Notes: a model not told the origin generated them from the letters alone. A stretch of DNA of 64,000 nt from Halomonas dongshanensis (GCF_024790395.1 NZ_JAJISC010000007.1:1-64000), one strand, 5' to 3'. Positions 16,138 through 27,753 are shown, counted from the stretch's first letter. Translations and numbers: made by a program.

Positions 16138-16491
16138 ATGACTCGTGTTAAGCGTGGCGTAGTTGCCCGTCGTCGCCATAAGAAAGTAATGAAGCAGGCC
16201 AAAGGTTACTATGGCGCCCGTTCACGTGTATTCCGCGTAGCCAAGCAGGCCGTCATCAAGGCCGGCCAGTACGCCTACCGTGACCGCCGTAACCGTAAGC
16301 GTCAGTTCCGTGCCCTGTGGATCCAGCGTATCAACGCCGGTGCACGTCTGAACGGCCTGTCTTACAGCCGTTTCGTCGGTGGTCTGAAAAAGGCTGGCAT
16401 CGAAATCGACCGTAAAGTACTGGCGGATCTGGCCGTTCACGAGAAGGCAGCATTTGCTGCCATCGTGGAGAAGGCCAAGGCTGCCCAGTAA
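16138..16491 (+). CDS. rplT: 50S ribosomal protein L20
   Basis: This 117-aa basic protein is needed for early 50S assembly. It begins [17 protein letters not shown] and contains [17 protein letters not shown] and [17 protein letters not shown], the standard L20 sequence. In relatives L20 also represses rpmI-rplT translation. AGGAG lies upstream of the ATG. Two hairpins follow, the second a strong terminator, so transcription of the infC-rpmI-rplT group probably ends largely here. Confidence 0.98.
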   Translation: MTRVKRGVVARRRHKKVMKQAKGYYGARSRVFRVAKQAVIKAGQYAYRDRRNRKRQFRALWIQRINAGARLNGLSYSRFVGGLKKAGIEIDRKVLADLAVHEKAAFAAIVEKAKAAQ

Positions 16492-16499
16492 GACGCCGC

Positions 16500-16519
16500 T
16501 GCCGACCTTTGGGTCGGCA
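16500..16519 (+). other. Hairpin just downstream of rplT
   Basis: TGCCGACC (16500-16507) pairs with GGTCGGCA (16512-16519) across a four-base loop, starting eight bases after the rplT stop. No T-run follows. It may protect the 3' end of the mRNA, ahead of the true terminator at 16553. Confidence 0.6.
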
Positions 16520-16552
16520 ATGGTGTCTCAGGTCATTTCAGTGTGACCCATC

Positions 16553-16586
16553 CAGGGGAAGAGCAGCCGCTCTTCCCCTGTTTTTT
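16553..16586 (+). terminator. rho-independent terminator between rplT and pheS
   Basis: CAGGGGAAGAG (16553-16563) and CTCTTCCCCTG (16570-16580) form an 11-bp perfect stem with a six-base loop, followed by TTTTTT. In E. coli pheST is controlled by attenuation at this place. No Phe-rich leader peptide was recognised here, so a simple terminator is the default reading. Confidence 0.9.
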
Positions 16587-16684
16587 GTCATGGTAAAATG
16601 CCACCCCTTTTGAGAAGCACGGTCTCTAGAGCATGGTTGCTAGGGGCACAGTCTCGATGGGTACAATCGCTTAATTCGGAGTAA

Positions 16685-17710
<1,026 letters not shown>

Positions 17711-17736
17711 TACCCCGATAACGCACAGGAAAGAAC

Positions 17737-20115
17737 ATGAAATTTTCAGAACAGTGGCTGCGTGAATGGGTATCGCCCGCTCTCGACGCTCAAGGCATTG
17801 CCGACCAAATCACCATGGCAGGGCTCGAGGTCGATGCCGTCGAGCCGGTAGCGCAGGCCTTCAGCGGCGTGGTCGTGGCCGAAGTGCTGAGCAAAGAGCG
17901 TCACCCCGACGCCGACAAGCTCAACGTGTGCACCGTGTCCGTTGGCGCTGACGCCCCCGTGCAGGTGGTGTGTGGCGCGCCCAACGTCGATGTGGGCCAG
18001 AAAGTGCCTTTTGCCCAGGTGGGTGGGGTACTGCCGGGTGATTTCAAGATCAAGAAAGCCAAGCTGCGCGGCGTCGAATCCTTCGGCATGATCTGTTCGG
18101 CATCGGAGTTGGGGCTGGCCGAAGAGGTCTCGCCGGGTATTCTCGTGCTGCCCGCAAGCGCGCCGGTGGGCGATGATTTTCGCGCCTACATGCAGCTCGA
18201 CGACAGCACCATCGAGGTCGACCTAACGCCCAACCGCGGTGATTGCCTTAGTGTCCGCGGCCTCGCACGCGAAGTCGGCGTGCTCAACCGCTTGGCGGTT
18301 ACATCCCCTACGATTACGCCGACGCCGGTTACCAGCGAGATGACGTTCCCCGTGCGCGTCGAGGCAAGTGCCCAATGCCCGCGCTATCTTGGGCGCGTGA
18401 TCGAAGGTGTCGACGTCAGTGTCGAAACACCGCTGTGGATGGTCGAGCGGCTGCGTCGTAGCGGCGTGCGCTCCATCGATGCCGTGGTCGATATCACCAA
18501 CTACGTGATGCTTGAGCAGGGGCAGCCGCTGCACGCTTTCGATCTTGCCAATCTGAGCGATGAAGTCGTTGTGCGTATGGCCAAACAAGACGAGTCGCTG
18601 GTGCTGCTCGACGGGCAGGAGGTTACTCTGCGCGACGATACACTCGTGATTGCCGATGCCAAGAGGCCGCTCGCCATGGCAGGCATCATGGGAGGCGAGC
18701 ACTCCGGGGTGGGTGCCTCGACTCAAAACGTCTTCTTGGAGTCGGCGTTTTTCGACACCTTAGCGATTGCCGGGCGCGCCCGCGCCTACGGCTTGCATAC
18801 CGACGCCTCGCACCGCTATGAGCGTGGAGTCGATCCCGAACTTGCGCCTCTGGCCATCGAGCGCGCGACGCAGCTGCTTTGCGATATCTGTGGCGGTAAA
18901 GCTGGGGCTATTGTCAGCGCAGAGAGCGCCGAGCACCTACCGGCCGCGCGCTCGATTGCGCTGCGCGAGGCGCGTCTAGAGGCCGCGCTCTCCAAGCGTT
19001 TGGAAGCCGATGATGTCAGCGATATGCTGGCGCGCCTGGGGCTTGAGGTCGAGCGTACGTCAGCTGGCTGGCAGGCGCAGGCGCCGAGCTGGCGCTTCGA
19101 TATTGCCATCGAAGAGGATCTGATCGAAGAAGTCGCGCGTATCCACGGCTACAACAATCTGCCCGTACGCCGTCCGGCGGCGCGATTGGCGCTGCGCTCG
19201 GGTGACGAAGCGGGTATCGATCTTGGGCGTCTTCGCCGCCAAATGGTAGCGCGCGGCTATCAAGAGGCAGTGACCTACAGTTTCGTTGCCCCCGAGCTCC
19301 AAGCGGTCATGCTGCCTGAAGCAGTATCGCCGGTGCTTGCCAACCCCATCTCTGCGGATCTATCGGTCATGCGGGCAAGCCTGTTTCCGGGGCTGGTGCG
19401 GGCGCTCGAGCATAACCTCAATCGTCAGCAGAGCCGCGTTCGTCTGTTCGAGACGGGCTTAATCTTCAACGGTGAGCTCGATGCTCTGAGCCAGGTGCCC
19501 ATGCTTGGCGGCTTGGCGTCAGGTAAGCGTGATCTCGAAGGCTGGGCGGCCAGCAGTGACGCAGTCGACTTTTTCGACGTCAAAGGCGATATCGAAAGCC
19601 TGCTGGCGCTGGGGGAGAGCGACGACTGGCGCTTCGAACCCGGTACCCATCCGGCGCTACACCCTGGGCAGTGCGCGCGCATTCTGCATCGCGGTGAAGA
19701 GGCCGGTTGGCTGGGTACGCTGCACCCTGAAGTGCGCGCCAAGCTGGGGCTCAAGCAAGATGCTGTACTGTTCGAAGTGCGCCTGGATGCGCTGAGTCAG
19801 GGGCGTATTCCTGCCTTCACGCCGTTGTCGCGCTACCCCGAAGTGCGCCGCGACTTGGCCTTCATCATCGGCGCCGAAACGCCGGTTCAGGCGCTTTTCG
19901 ATAGCGTCAGGGCGCAGGCGGGGGAATATCTCAAGGATCTCAAGCTGTTTGATGTCTACTCTGGAAAGGGCGTTGCCGAAGGACACAAGAGTATCGCCTT
20001 GGGCTTGACCTGGCAGCATCCATCGCGCACCCTAAACGATGAAGAAATCAATCAGTTGATCGATTCGATCGTGACACAGGTGCGTGTTGAACTGAAGGCT
20101 GAGCTGCGTGGCTGA
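17737..20115 (+). CDS. pheT: Phenylalanyl-tRNA synthetase beta subunit
   Basis: This 792-aa beta subunit performs tRNA binding and editing. In order: an N-terminal tRNA-binding (EMAP-like) domain (~40-150, with HPDADKLNVCTV), the B3/B4 editing region (WMVERLRRSGVRSIDAVVDITNY), the B5 domain, a degenerate synthetase core (GYQEAVTYSFV), and the C-terminal ferredoxin-fold anticodon-binding domain (FTPLSRYPEVRRDLAFII). Length is standard. AGGAAAG precedes the ATG. Followed by ihfA after 67 bp, the usual order. Confidence 0.97.
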   Translation: MKFSEQWLREWVSPALDAQGIADQITMAGLEVDAVEPVAQAFSGVVVAEVLSKERHPDADKLNVCTVSVGADAPVQVVCGAPNVDVGQKVPFAQVGGVLPGDFKIKKAKLRGVESFGMICSASELGLAEEVSPGILVLPASAPVGDDFRAYMQLDDSTIEVDLTPNRGDCLSVRGLAREVGVLNRLAVTSPTITPTPVTSEMTFPVRVEASAQCPRYLGRVIEGVDVSVETPLWMVERLRRSGVRSIDAVVDITNYVMLEQGQPLHAFDLANLSDEVVVRMAKQDESLVLLDGQEVTLRDDTLVIADAKRPLAMAGIMGGEHSGVGASTQNVFLESAFFDTLAIAGRARAYGLHTDASHRYERGVDPELAPLAIERATQLLCDICGGKAGAIVSAESAEHLPAARSIALREARLEAALSKRLEADDVSDMLARLGLEVERTSAGWQAQAPSWRFDIAIEEDLIEEVARIHGYNNLPVRRPAARLALRSGDEAGIDLGRLRRQMVARGYQEAVTYSFVAPELQAVMLPEAVSPVLANPISADLSVMRASLFPGLVRALEHNLNRQQSRVRLFETGLIFNGELDALSQVPMLGGLASGKRDLEGWAASSDAVDFFDVKGDIESLLALGESDDWRFEPGTHPALHPGQCARILHRGEEAGWLGTLHPEVRAKLGLKQDAVLFEVRLDALSQGRIPAFTPLSRYPEVRRDLAFIIGAETPVQALFDSVRAQAGEYLKDLKLFDVYSGKGVAEGHKSIALGLTWQHPSRTLNDEEINQLIDSIVTQVRVELKAELRG

Positions 20116-20182
20116 AACCCATGAGCCGTAACACTGCGCTTATCACGTTCTTGGCAATGCGTTGGTAATAAGGAGAAGCCCT

Positions 20183-20482
20183 ATGGGTGCGTTGACCAAA
20201 GCGGAACTGGCGGAGCATTTGCACACTGAGCTTTCCCTCTCGAAGCGGGAAGCCAAGGCGATGGTCGAAGCCTTTTTCGAAGAGATTCGTGCCTGCTTGC
20301 GTGAGAACGAGCAGGTAAAACTCTCCGGATTCGGTAATTTCGACCTGCGTGACAAGCGTGAGCGGCCGGGGCGTAATCCTAAGACCGGCGAGGAGATCCC
20401 CATCTCGGCACGCCGGGTGGTGACCTTCCGGCCTGGGCAGAAGCTCAAGCAGCAGGTCGAAAGCTATCACGCCGATACGTGA
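20183..20482 (+). CDS. ihfA: Integration host factor alpha subunit
   Basis: A 99-aa DNA-bending protein that pairs with IhfB. It begins [13 protein letters not shown] and carries the beta-arm signature [20 protein letters not shown] with the conserved [10 protein letters not shown] tip. The ATG at 20183 has AAGGAG seven bases upstream and gives exactly the E. coli length. A frame opening seven codons earlier is rejected. It is the last gene of the block, followed by a UUCG-loop terminator. Confidence 0.97.
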   Translation: MGALTKAELAEHLHTELSLSKREAKAMVEAFFEEIRACLRENEQVKLSGFGNFDLRDKRERPGRNPKTGEEIPISARRVVTFRPGQKLKQQVESYHADT

Positions 20483-20526
20483 TCGTTTGACTGCCATCGA
20501 TCACCTGGTGGGGTAGGCAGTAAAGA

Positions 20527-20550
20527 GGAGCGCTTCGGCGCTCCTTTTTT
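20527..20550 (+). terminator. rho-independent terminator after ihfA
   Basis: GGAGCGC (20527-20533), a TTCG tetraloop and GCGCTCC (20538-20544) are followed by TTTTTT. A textbook intrinsic terminator ending the translation block. Confidence 0.93.
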
Positions 20551-20714
20551 AACGCCAAGCGCATAGTTTTAGCGCCAAGGGCATAGTGGTGCGCGTATTT
20601 GCCAAGTGCACCAGCCGTGGATGCGTCTCATCCTTGTTGCGTGGTAATATCCGATAAAATTCATCAGGTATGGCGTGAGTCGCCAACCTCGTTCCACGAG
20701 TGCATCTAACGCGT

Positions 20715-21170
20715 ATGGCCAAGCTGAACATCATCGTAGGTACCATGTATGGCGGCGCCCTGGACGTCGCCGAACAAGTCAAGCCACTCTTTGAGAACGT
20801 CGGTTATGAGGTCGATATCATCGAACAGCCCAGCGTCGACCATCTGCAAGCGGATCTCGTGCTGTTTTGTGTATCGACCACCGGTAGCGGCGACTTTCCC
20901 GGCAATCTGGTGCCCTTTGTTCGAGCGCTGAGCGCTCAAAGTCCAGCGCTGACCGAACTGCGCTATGGGCTCATTGCCATGGGCGATAGCTCGTATGGCG
21001 ACACCTTTTGCGGCGCCGGTCGTAAACTCGATGAGCTGCTACAGGACCTGGGTGCCACGCGCCTGGATGAGCGCCTGGAAATCGATGCCATGGAAACCTT
21101 TATGGCCGACGACGCCGCGCTGCCTTGGGTCGAGGCCTGGATCGAGCGCCAAGCCTTGAGCGGCGTCTGA
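20715..21170 (+). CDS. Flavodoxin (MioC-like)
   Basis: A 151-aa single-domain FMN-binding protein for low-potential electron transfer. The FMN phosphate loop is GTMYGGALDVAEQV (~8-21; consensus TxxGxxxxxA). The aromatic-containing isoalloxazine loops appear as STTGSGDFPGN and MGDSSYGDTFCGAG. The size fits short-chain MioC/YqcA-type flavodoxins. The ATG at 20715 (MAKLNIIVG) gives the standard first strand; a start five codons earlier is possible. No strong Shine-Dalgarno sequence is visible. The partner is unknown. A small membrane protein gene begins two bases after its stop, suggesting a two-gene operon. Confidence 0.85.
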   Translation: MAKLNIIVGTMYGGALDVAEQVKPLFENVGYEVDIIEQPSVDHLQADLVLFCVSTTGSGDFPGNLVPFVRALSAQSPALTELRYGLIAMGDSSYGDTFCGAGRKLDELLQDLGATRLDERLEIDAMETFMADDAALPWVEAWIERQALSGV

Positions 21171-21172
21171 AC

Positions 21173-21547
21173 ATGGCCGCTGCACCCATACCCTCTCCCG
21201 AGCGTTTTAGCGTTACCCTTGGCCTTTGCTTGGTGATGCTCGCGACGCTTCCGCGCTACGCCGCAGGTGGCTTCGAGACACGCCAAACCCTGATGCTGAT
21301 GGCGCTTGCCTGCGTGGCCGTCGTCGCGCTCGTGCAACTGCGGTTGCTGGACAAGGCTGCACGGGCGGCGCTCCCAAGACTATTGAAACGTCTGGTGCTG
21401 GCGCTGATCATCGGCGTCGCGCTGATGACGGCTTGGTACGCCGTCATGGGGGAGTATCTAAGCTGGCAAATGCTGGCCTCGCACGGGACAACGCTTGGGT
21501 TGATCCTGCATGCGCTTGGCCTGTGGTGGGGGCAGCGCTCGGTATGA
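21173..21547 (+). CDS. Small membrane protein of unknown function
   Basis: A 124-aa protein with three to four hydrophobic segments: ~12-30 (VTLGLCLVMLATL), ~37-55 (LMLMALACVAVVAL), ~70-90 (LVLALIIGVALMTAWYAV) and ~95-115 (GLILHALGLWW). A basic loop (RLLDKAARAALPRLLKR) lies between. No family was recognised. It starts two bases after the flavodoxin stop, so co-expression with the flavodoxin is likely; a membrane redox role is possible but not shown. Confidence 0.6.
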   Translation: MAAAPIPSPERFSVTLGLCLVMLATLPRYAAGGFETRQTLMLMALACVAVVALVQLRLLDKAARAALPRLLKRLVLALIIGVALMTAWYAVMGEYLSWQMLASHGTTLGLILHALGLWWGQRSV

Positions 21548-21647
21548 GCCGATCAAGGGTTGTAATTTTCCTCAGCAGCCCCACATAGCATGCACGGCGC
21601 TTGCCACCATGCGTCAGGGTTCTTAAAATTGCTCTCTTGAACCAAAT

Positions 21648-21678
21648 TTGACATTTATCCACTTGGTTACCCTTAAAT
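21648..21678 (+). promoter_or_regulatory. Candidate promoter for tig
   Basis: TTGACA (21648-21653) is a perfect -35 box. A TTAAAT (21673-21678) sits 19 bp downstream, giving a start about 25 bases before the trigger factor ATG. Spacing is slightly long. No heat-shock type box was convincing. Confidence 0.4.
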
Positions 21679-21708
21679 AACCAACGCCCAGCCGCTAGAG
21701 GACAATTC

Positions 21709-23052
21709 ATGCAAGTTTCCGTCGAGACGACCTCCCAGATCGAACGCCGCATCACGATTCAAGTGCCGGCTGCAGAAATCGACGAGGCCGTCAGCGCCCG
21801 CTTGAAAGACACTGCGAAGAACATTCGCCTGAATGGTTTTCGTAAGGGCCGGGTGCCGATGGCTGTCGTTCATCAGCGCTATGGCAAGGACGTGCGTAAC
21901 GAAGTGGTGGGTGAGGTCATGCGCGAGCGCTACGTGCGTGCCATCACCGACGAGGGTCTGAACCCGGCGGGCTTCCCTCACATCGACGCGACCGTCAACG
22001 AGAGCGGTAAAGACCTCGAGTTTGTCGCCACCATGGAAGTCTATCCCGAAATCGAGCTGGCCTCGATTGAAGGCACCAGCGTAGAGCGTCCGGTCGTCGA
22101 GATCACCGATGCCGATATCGATGAGATGATCGAGACCCTGCGTAAGCAAAACGCCGATTGGGAAGAGACCGACGCTGCTGCCAAAGATGGCGATCAGGTC
22201 ACCCTGGACTTCCAAGGTTTCCTCGGCGACGAGCCGTTCGAAGGTGGTAGCGCCGAAGGTCACGCGCTGGTGCTGGGTTCCAACAGCTTCATCCCAGGCT
22301 TCGAAGCGCAGCTGGAAGGCGTCAAGGCCGGTGACGAGAAGAGCATCAACGTCACTTTCCCGGATGATTACCAGGCCGAACACCTGGCGGGCAAAGAAGC
22401 GACCTTCAAGGTCAAGGTTCACAAGGTAGCCACCAAAAAGCTTCCTGACGTCGACGATGCCTTCATCCAGCGCTTTGGCGTCGAAGGGGGCGATGAGAGC
22501 CAGTTCCGCGCTGAGATCAAAAAGAACATGACGCGTGAATCCGAGCAGGCCATCGATAACCGCGTCAAGCAGCAGGTACTCGACGCGCTGAAGAAAGCCA
22601 ACGAGATTCCGGTTCCTGCCTCTCTGGTACAGCAGGAAACCGACGGCATGAAACGCCAGGCTGCGCAGCAGTTTGGCCTGGGTGAAGACTTCGATGTCAG
22701 TCAACTGCCTAACGAGCTGTTCGCCGAGCAGGCGAAAAGCCGCGTTCAGGTCGGCTTGCTGCTTGCCGAAGTGATCAAGTCCAACGGCCTCGAAGCCACT
22801 GACGATGAGATCAAGGCCAAGGTCGAGGAGCTCGCCGAGCAGTACCAAGAGCCTCAGCAGGTGGTCGACTATTACATGGGCAACGAGCAGATGAAGACCC
22901 AGGTCAAGTCCGCCGTTCTCGAAGAGAAGGCCGTCGACAAGCTGCTCGAACAGGCGAACGTGTCCGACGTGACGATGTCCTACCAGCAAGTGCTGGCAGC
23001 GGCGCAGAAGCAGGAAGAGAGCGAGGAAGCAGAAGAGAGCGAGCAGGCCTAA
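21709..23052 (+). CDS. tig: Trigger factor, ribosome-associated chaperone
   Basis: This 447-aa chaperone and peptidyl-prolyl isomerase binds nascent chains at the ribosome exit. The N-terminal ribosome-binding domain contains the signature GFRKGRVPMAVV (~44-55). The FKBP-like isomerase domain spans ~155-245 (GDQVTLDFQGFLGDEPFEGG, LEGVKAGDEKSINVTFP). A long helical C-terminal domain ends in an acidic tail (ESEEAEESEQA). AGAGGA lies six bases before the ATG. It heads the quality-control cluster tig-clpP-clpX-lon, though a terminator-like hairpin follows. Confidence 0.97.
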   Translation: MQVSVETTSQIERRITIQVPAAEIDEAVSARLKDTAKNIRLNGFRKGRVPMAVVHQRYGKDVRNEVVGEVMRERYVRAITDEGLNPAGFPHIDATVNESGKDLEFVATMEVYPEIELASIEGTSVERPVVEITDADIDEMIETLRKQNADWEETDAAAKDGDQVTLDFQGFLGDEPFEGGSAEGHALVLGSNSFIPGFEAQLEGVKAGDEKSINVTFPDDYQAEHLAGKEATFKVKVHKVATKKLPDVDDAFIQRFGVEGGDESQFRAEIKKNMTRESEQAIDNRVKQQVLDALKKANEIPVPASLVQQETDGMKRQAAQQFGLGEDFDVSQLPNELFAEQAKSRVQVGLLLAEVIKSNGLEATDDEIKAKVEELAEQYQEPQQVVDYYMGNEQMKTQVKSAVLEEKAVDKLLEQANVSDVTMSYQQVLAAAQKQEESEEAEESEQA

Positions 23053-23075
23053 CGCCTGAACGACTTTCGCTGTGC

Positions 23076-23107
23076 GGCGCACCCGCCTTGTCGGTGCGCC
23101 TTTCCCT
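23076..23107 (+). terminator. Terminator-like hairpin between tig and clpP
   Basis: GGCGCACC (23076-23083) and GGTGCGCC (23093-23100) form an 8-bp GC stem followed by TTTCCCTT. The T-run is interrupted, so it probably attenuates rather than blocks read-through into clpP. Confidence 0.6.
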
Positions 23108-23131
23108 TAACGGACGCAAGGAATCACCCGA

Positions 23132-23749
23132 ATGAGTGAGTTTGATATTCGAAACGCCGGCGGTTTAGTACCCATGGTGGTTGAGCAAAGCGCCAAAGGG
23201 GAAAGAGCCTACGACATCTACTCGCGTCTTTTGAAAGAGCGCGTCATCTTCCTCGTTGGCCAGGTCGAAGATTACATGGCCAACCTGATCGTTGCCCAGA
23301 TGCTCTTTCTCGAGTCGGAAAACCCCGACAAGGACATTCACCTGTACATCAACTCGCCAGGTGGCTCGGTGACGGCAGGTATGTCGATTTACGACACCAT
23401 GCAGTTCATCAAGCCCGACGTGTCGACCGTATGTATTGGTCAGGCTGCGAGCATGGGTGCTTTCCTATTGACCGCCGGTGCGGCAGGCAAGCGCTACTGC
23501 TTACCCAACTCGCGCGTCATGATTCACCAGCCACTTGGTGGCTATCAGGGGCAGGCCTCGGATATCGAGATTCACACTCGTGAGATTCTTGGTATTCGCG
23601 AGAAGCTGAACCGTATTCTGGCGCACCATACCGGACAGGATTTCGACACCATCGCGCGGGATACCGATCGGGATAACTTCATGAGCGCGAAGGCGGCCAA
23701 GGAGTACGGGCTGGTCGACGATGTGCTGGATAAGCGCCCCACATCCTGA
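23132..23749 (+). CDS. clpP: ATP-dependent Clp protease proteolytic subunit
   Basis: This 205-aa serine protease assembles into a tetradecameric chamber fed by ClpX or ClpA. The catalytic Ser is at about 107 (GQAASMGAF) and the catalytic His at about 132 (MIHQPLGG), spaced as in E. coli ClpP; the [12 protein letters not shown] segment is the oxyanion region. The N-terminus VPMVVEQ is the usual processed region. Only 79 bp separate it from tig and 89 bp from clpX. Confidence 0.97.
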   Translation: MSEFDIRNAGGLVPMVVEQSAKGERAYDIYSRLLKERVIFLVGQVEDYMANLIVAQMLFLESENPDKDIHLYINSPGGSVTAGMSIYDTMQFIKPDVSTVCIGQAASMGAFLLTAGAAGKRYCLPNSRVMIHQPLGGYQGQASDIEIHTREILGIREKLNRILAHHTGQDFDTIARDTDRDNFMSAKAAKEYGLVDDVLDKRPTS

Positions 23750-23801
23750 TAGTTTGGATCGTTGTGCTAATTGGGGTTTGCTGAAATTAATGAGCTTTCA
23801 A

Positions 23802-23819
23802 CGGCGGCAGTTGCCGCCG
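23802..23819 (+). other. GC-rich hairpin immediately upstream of clpX
   Basis: CGGCGGCA (23802-23809) and TGCCGCCG (23812-23819) are perfect complements separated by only two bases, ending about 19 bases before the clpX ATG and just before its GAGG ribosome-binding site. No T-run follows. It may modulate clpX translation or mRNA stability. Confidence 0.5.
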
Positions 23820-23838
23820 AAGTGACAGAGGTACGCGA

Positions 23839-25122
<1,284 letters not shown>

Positions 25123-25170
25123 CCCAGTGCCGGCTTTCTCGGCCTAGCTCTCACCGCTCAAGCCAAACCA

Positions 25171-25200
25171 GAGGGGTCGCCGAGGCGACCCCTCGTTCTT
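25171..25200 (+). terminator. Terminator between clpX and lon
   Basis: GAGGGGTCGC (25171-25180) and GCGACCCCTC (25185-25194) form a perfect 10-bp stem with loop CGAG, followed by GTTCTT. The T-tract is short. It suggests that lon is transcribed mainly from its own promoter. Confidence 0.75.
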
Positions 25201-25322
25201 GAGGCTTCGCTGCCCCGTGCTCTCTCCTGTTCTGCCTAGAGAGCAGGAAATGCAGCTATCCGTGGCAGCACAGAGATCACGAGCCTTAGTGTACTCATTC
25301 GATTTGTCGAGGAACGTCTGCG

Positions 25323-27737
25323 ATGCAGCAGAACGCTGAAAAGACCCAGTGTCTCCCCCTGTTGCCATTGCGTGATGTCGTTGTATATCCGCAGATGGTC
25401 ATTCCGCTCTTCGTCGGGCGTGAAAAATCCATTCAGGCGCTGGAAGCCGCAATGGAGTCGGACAAGCGTGTCCTGCTCGTGGCCCAGCGCGAGGCTTCTC
25501 AAGACGAGCCCAATAATGACGACCTCTACGCCATGGGCACCGTCGCCGAGATCATGCAACTGCTCAAGCTCCCCGACGGTACCGTCAAGGTGCTCATCGA
25601 AGGTGAGTTTCGTGCCGATGTAGTCGATATCGACGAGCATGAAAGTGGTTACACCCAGGCGCACGTCATATCACGCGATAGCCAGCCGCTGACGGCGCGC
25701 GAGCAAGAAGCGCTGGTACGCGTGTTGCTCAACCAGTTCGAACAGTACGTCAAGCTCTCCAAGAAAGTCCCCAATGAGGTGCTCAACTCGCTTTCGGGTA
25801 TCGAGGACCCGAGCCGCTTGGTGGATACCATCTGTGCGCACCTGTCGCTCAAGATCGGTGATAAGCAGGAGCTTTTGGAGATGGATCGCGTGCGCGATCG
25901 CATCGAGCACCTGATGGCGCTGATCGAGTCGGAAATCGATCTGCTTCAGGTCGAGAAGCGTATTCGCTCGCGGGTCAAGGAGCAGATGGAAAAGACCCAG
26001 CGCGAGTATTATCTCAACGAGCAGATGAAGGCCATCCAGAAAGAGATGGGCGAGCTCGACAACGTACCCAACGAGGTCGAGAAGTACGAGCGGGCGATCA
26101 AGGAGTCCGGCATGCCCAAAGAGGCCGCCGAGAAAGCCACGCAGGAGCTCAACAAGCTCAAGATGATGGCCGCCAACTCCGCCGAAGCCACCGTGGTGCG
26201 CTCTTACCTCGACTGGCTCGTCGCCGTGCCGTGGAAAAAACGCACGCGGGTCAAGCACGACCTGATTCGCGCCCAGCAGATCCTCGACGAGGATCACTAC
26301 GGTCTCGAAGACGTCAAGGCACGCATTCTTGAGTACCTTGCGGTACAAAAGCGGGTCAAGAAGATGAAGGGCCCCGTGCTCTGTCTGGTCGGCCCGCCTG
26401 GCGTGGGTAAAACCTCGCTGGGGCAGTCCATAGCCCGGGCCACCAATCGTAAGTACGTACGTTTGGCGCTTGGTGGCGTGCGTGACGAGTCCGAGATTCG
26501 TGGCCACCGGCGTACCTACATCGGCTCACTCCCGGGTAAGCTGATCCAGCGTATGAGCCGGGCCGAAGTGAAAAACCCGCTGTTCTTGCTCGACGAGATC
26601 GACAAGCTAGGTATGGATCATCGCGGTGATCCCGCCTCGGCGCTGCTCGAAGTGCTCGATCCCGAGCAGAACAACAGCTTTAGCGATCACTACCTTGAGC
26701 TCGATTACGATCTCTCGGAGACGCTGTTCATCTGTACCGCCAACTCGATGAATATCCCTGGTCCGCTGCGCGACCGTATGGAGATCATTCGCCTACCCGG
26801 TTATACCGAAGACGAAAAACTCGCCATTGCCAAGCGCTACCTGTTACCCAAGCAGCTCGACGCCAACGGCCTCAAGGCAGAGGAACTCGTCCTCGATGAC
26901 GACGCGCTACTGGAGCTGATTCGTTACTACTCCCGTGAAGCCGGGGTGCGCGAGCTCGAGCGTCAGATCGCCAAGGTATGCCGTAAGGTGCTGCGCGAGC
27001 GCGTCGAGCAGGAGCAGAAGGCGAACGAAACCGCTGCCGGGCTCGAACTCGGCGCGGGCGATATCGAACGCTACGCCGGCGTGCGTCGCTATAGCTACGG
27101 CTTAGCCGAGCAGGAGGATCAAGTGGGCCGGGTAACGGGGCTTGCCTGGACCTCGGTCGGTGGCGAGCTCTTGAGCATCGAGTCGGTCGTCACTCCCGGT
27201 AAGGGGCGGATCAATAAGACCGGCTCATTGGGTGATGTGATGAAAGAGTCGGTCAGTGCAGCGCATACCGTGGTGCGTTTTCGCGCCAAGGCGCTGGGGA
27301 TCGATGCAGCGCGCTTCGAGAGCGAGGATCTGCACATCCACGTGCCCGAAGGTGCCACGCCCAAAGACGGCCCCAGCGCGGGTATCGCCATGGTGACCGC
27401 CATGGTTTCGGCCTATACTCAGCGCGCCGTGCGTGCCGATGTCGCCATGACTGGCGAGGTCAACCTGCGTGGCGAAGTCATGCCGATCGGCGGACTGAAG
27501 GAGAAATTGCTGGCCGCCCGGCGCGGTGGTATAAAGATCGTCTTGATTCCCGAGGAAAATCGTCGCGACCTGAAGGAAGTACCTGATAACATAAAGGAAG
27601 CGCTCGATATTCGCCCGGTACGCTGGATTGATGACGTGCTTGAGGCAGCGCTGGTTACAGTGCCCACCGAGGGTGCTGCGATGAGCGAGGCCGAACCGAG
27701 TGGCTATGCCACGACCTCGAGTGCCAGCACGCACTGA
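25323..27737 (+). CDS. lon: ATP-dependent protease Lon
   Basis: This 804-aa AAA+ serine protease degrades misfolded and regulatory proteins. The N-terminal substrate-binding domain begins LPLLPLRDVVVYP. A coiled-coil region (~200-300) precedes Walker A GPPGVGKTS (~357). The catalytic dyad is Ser in KDGPSAGIAM (~680) and Lys in GGLKEKLLAA (~723). GAGGA lies nine bases before the ATG. It follows clpX as in E. coli. The C-terminal tail after KLLAARRGG...LVTVPTEG is somewhat extended and Ser/Thr-rich. Confidence 0.98.
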   Translation: MQQNAEKTQCLPLLPLRDVVVYPQMVIPLFVGREKSIQALEAAMESDKRVLLVAQREASQDEPNNDDLYAMGTVAEIMQLLKLPDGTVKVLIEGEFRADVVDIDEHESGYTQAHVISRDSQPLTAREQEALVRVLLNQFEQYVKLSKKVPNEVLNSLSGIEDPSRLVDTICAHLSLKIGDKQELLEMDRVRDRIEHLMALIESEIDLLQVEKRIRSRVKEQMEKTQREYYLNEQMKAIQKEMGELDNVPNEVEKYERAIKESGMPKEAAEKATQELNKLKMMAANSAEATVVRSYLDWLVAVPWKKRTRVKHDLIRAQQILDEDHYGLEDVKARILEYLAVQKRVKKMKGPVLCLVGPPGVGKTSLGQSIARATNRKYVRLALGGVRDESEIRGHRRTYIGSLPGKLIQRMSRAEVKNPLFLLDEIDKLGMDHRGDPASALLEVLDPEQNNSFSDHYLELDYDLSETLFICTANSMNIPGPLRDRMEIIRLPGYTEDEKLAIAKRYLLPKQLDANGLKAEELVLDDDALLELIRYYSREAGVRELERQIAKVCRKVLRERVEQEQKANETAAGLELGAGDIERYAGVRRYSYGLAEQEDQVGRVTGLAWTSVGGELLSIESVVTPGKGRINKTGSLGDVMKESVSAAHTVVRFRAKALGIDAARFESEDLHIHVPEGATPKDGPSAGIAMVTAMVSAYTQRAVRADVAMTGEVNLRGEVMPIGGLKEKLLAARRGGIKIVLIPEENRRDLKEVPDNIKEALDIRPVRWIDDVLEAALVTVPTEGAAMSEAEPSGYATTSSASTH

Positions 27738-27753
27738 AGCCAGTAGGTATGAA

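Noticed and set aside
20553..20587. Two near-identical 15-bp words CGCCAAG(C/G)GCATAGT after the ihfA terminator
   Set aside because: Only two short copies with no symmetry or neighbouring function; most likely a chance or minor duplication.
21673..23082. 469-codon open frame on the minus strand opposite trigger factor
   Set aside because: It is a full antisense shadow of tig, explained by codon bias; the His/Leu-rich translation resembles no protein and tig itself is unmistakable.
25198..25220. Possible sigma-32 promoter of lon (CTTGAG ... CCCCGTGC)
   Set aside because: The two boxes are only about 8-9 bases apart, too close for a heat-shock promoter, and both deviate from consensus.
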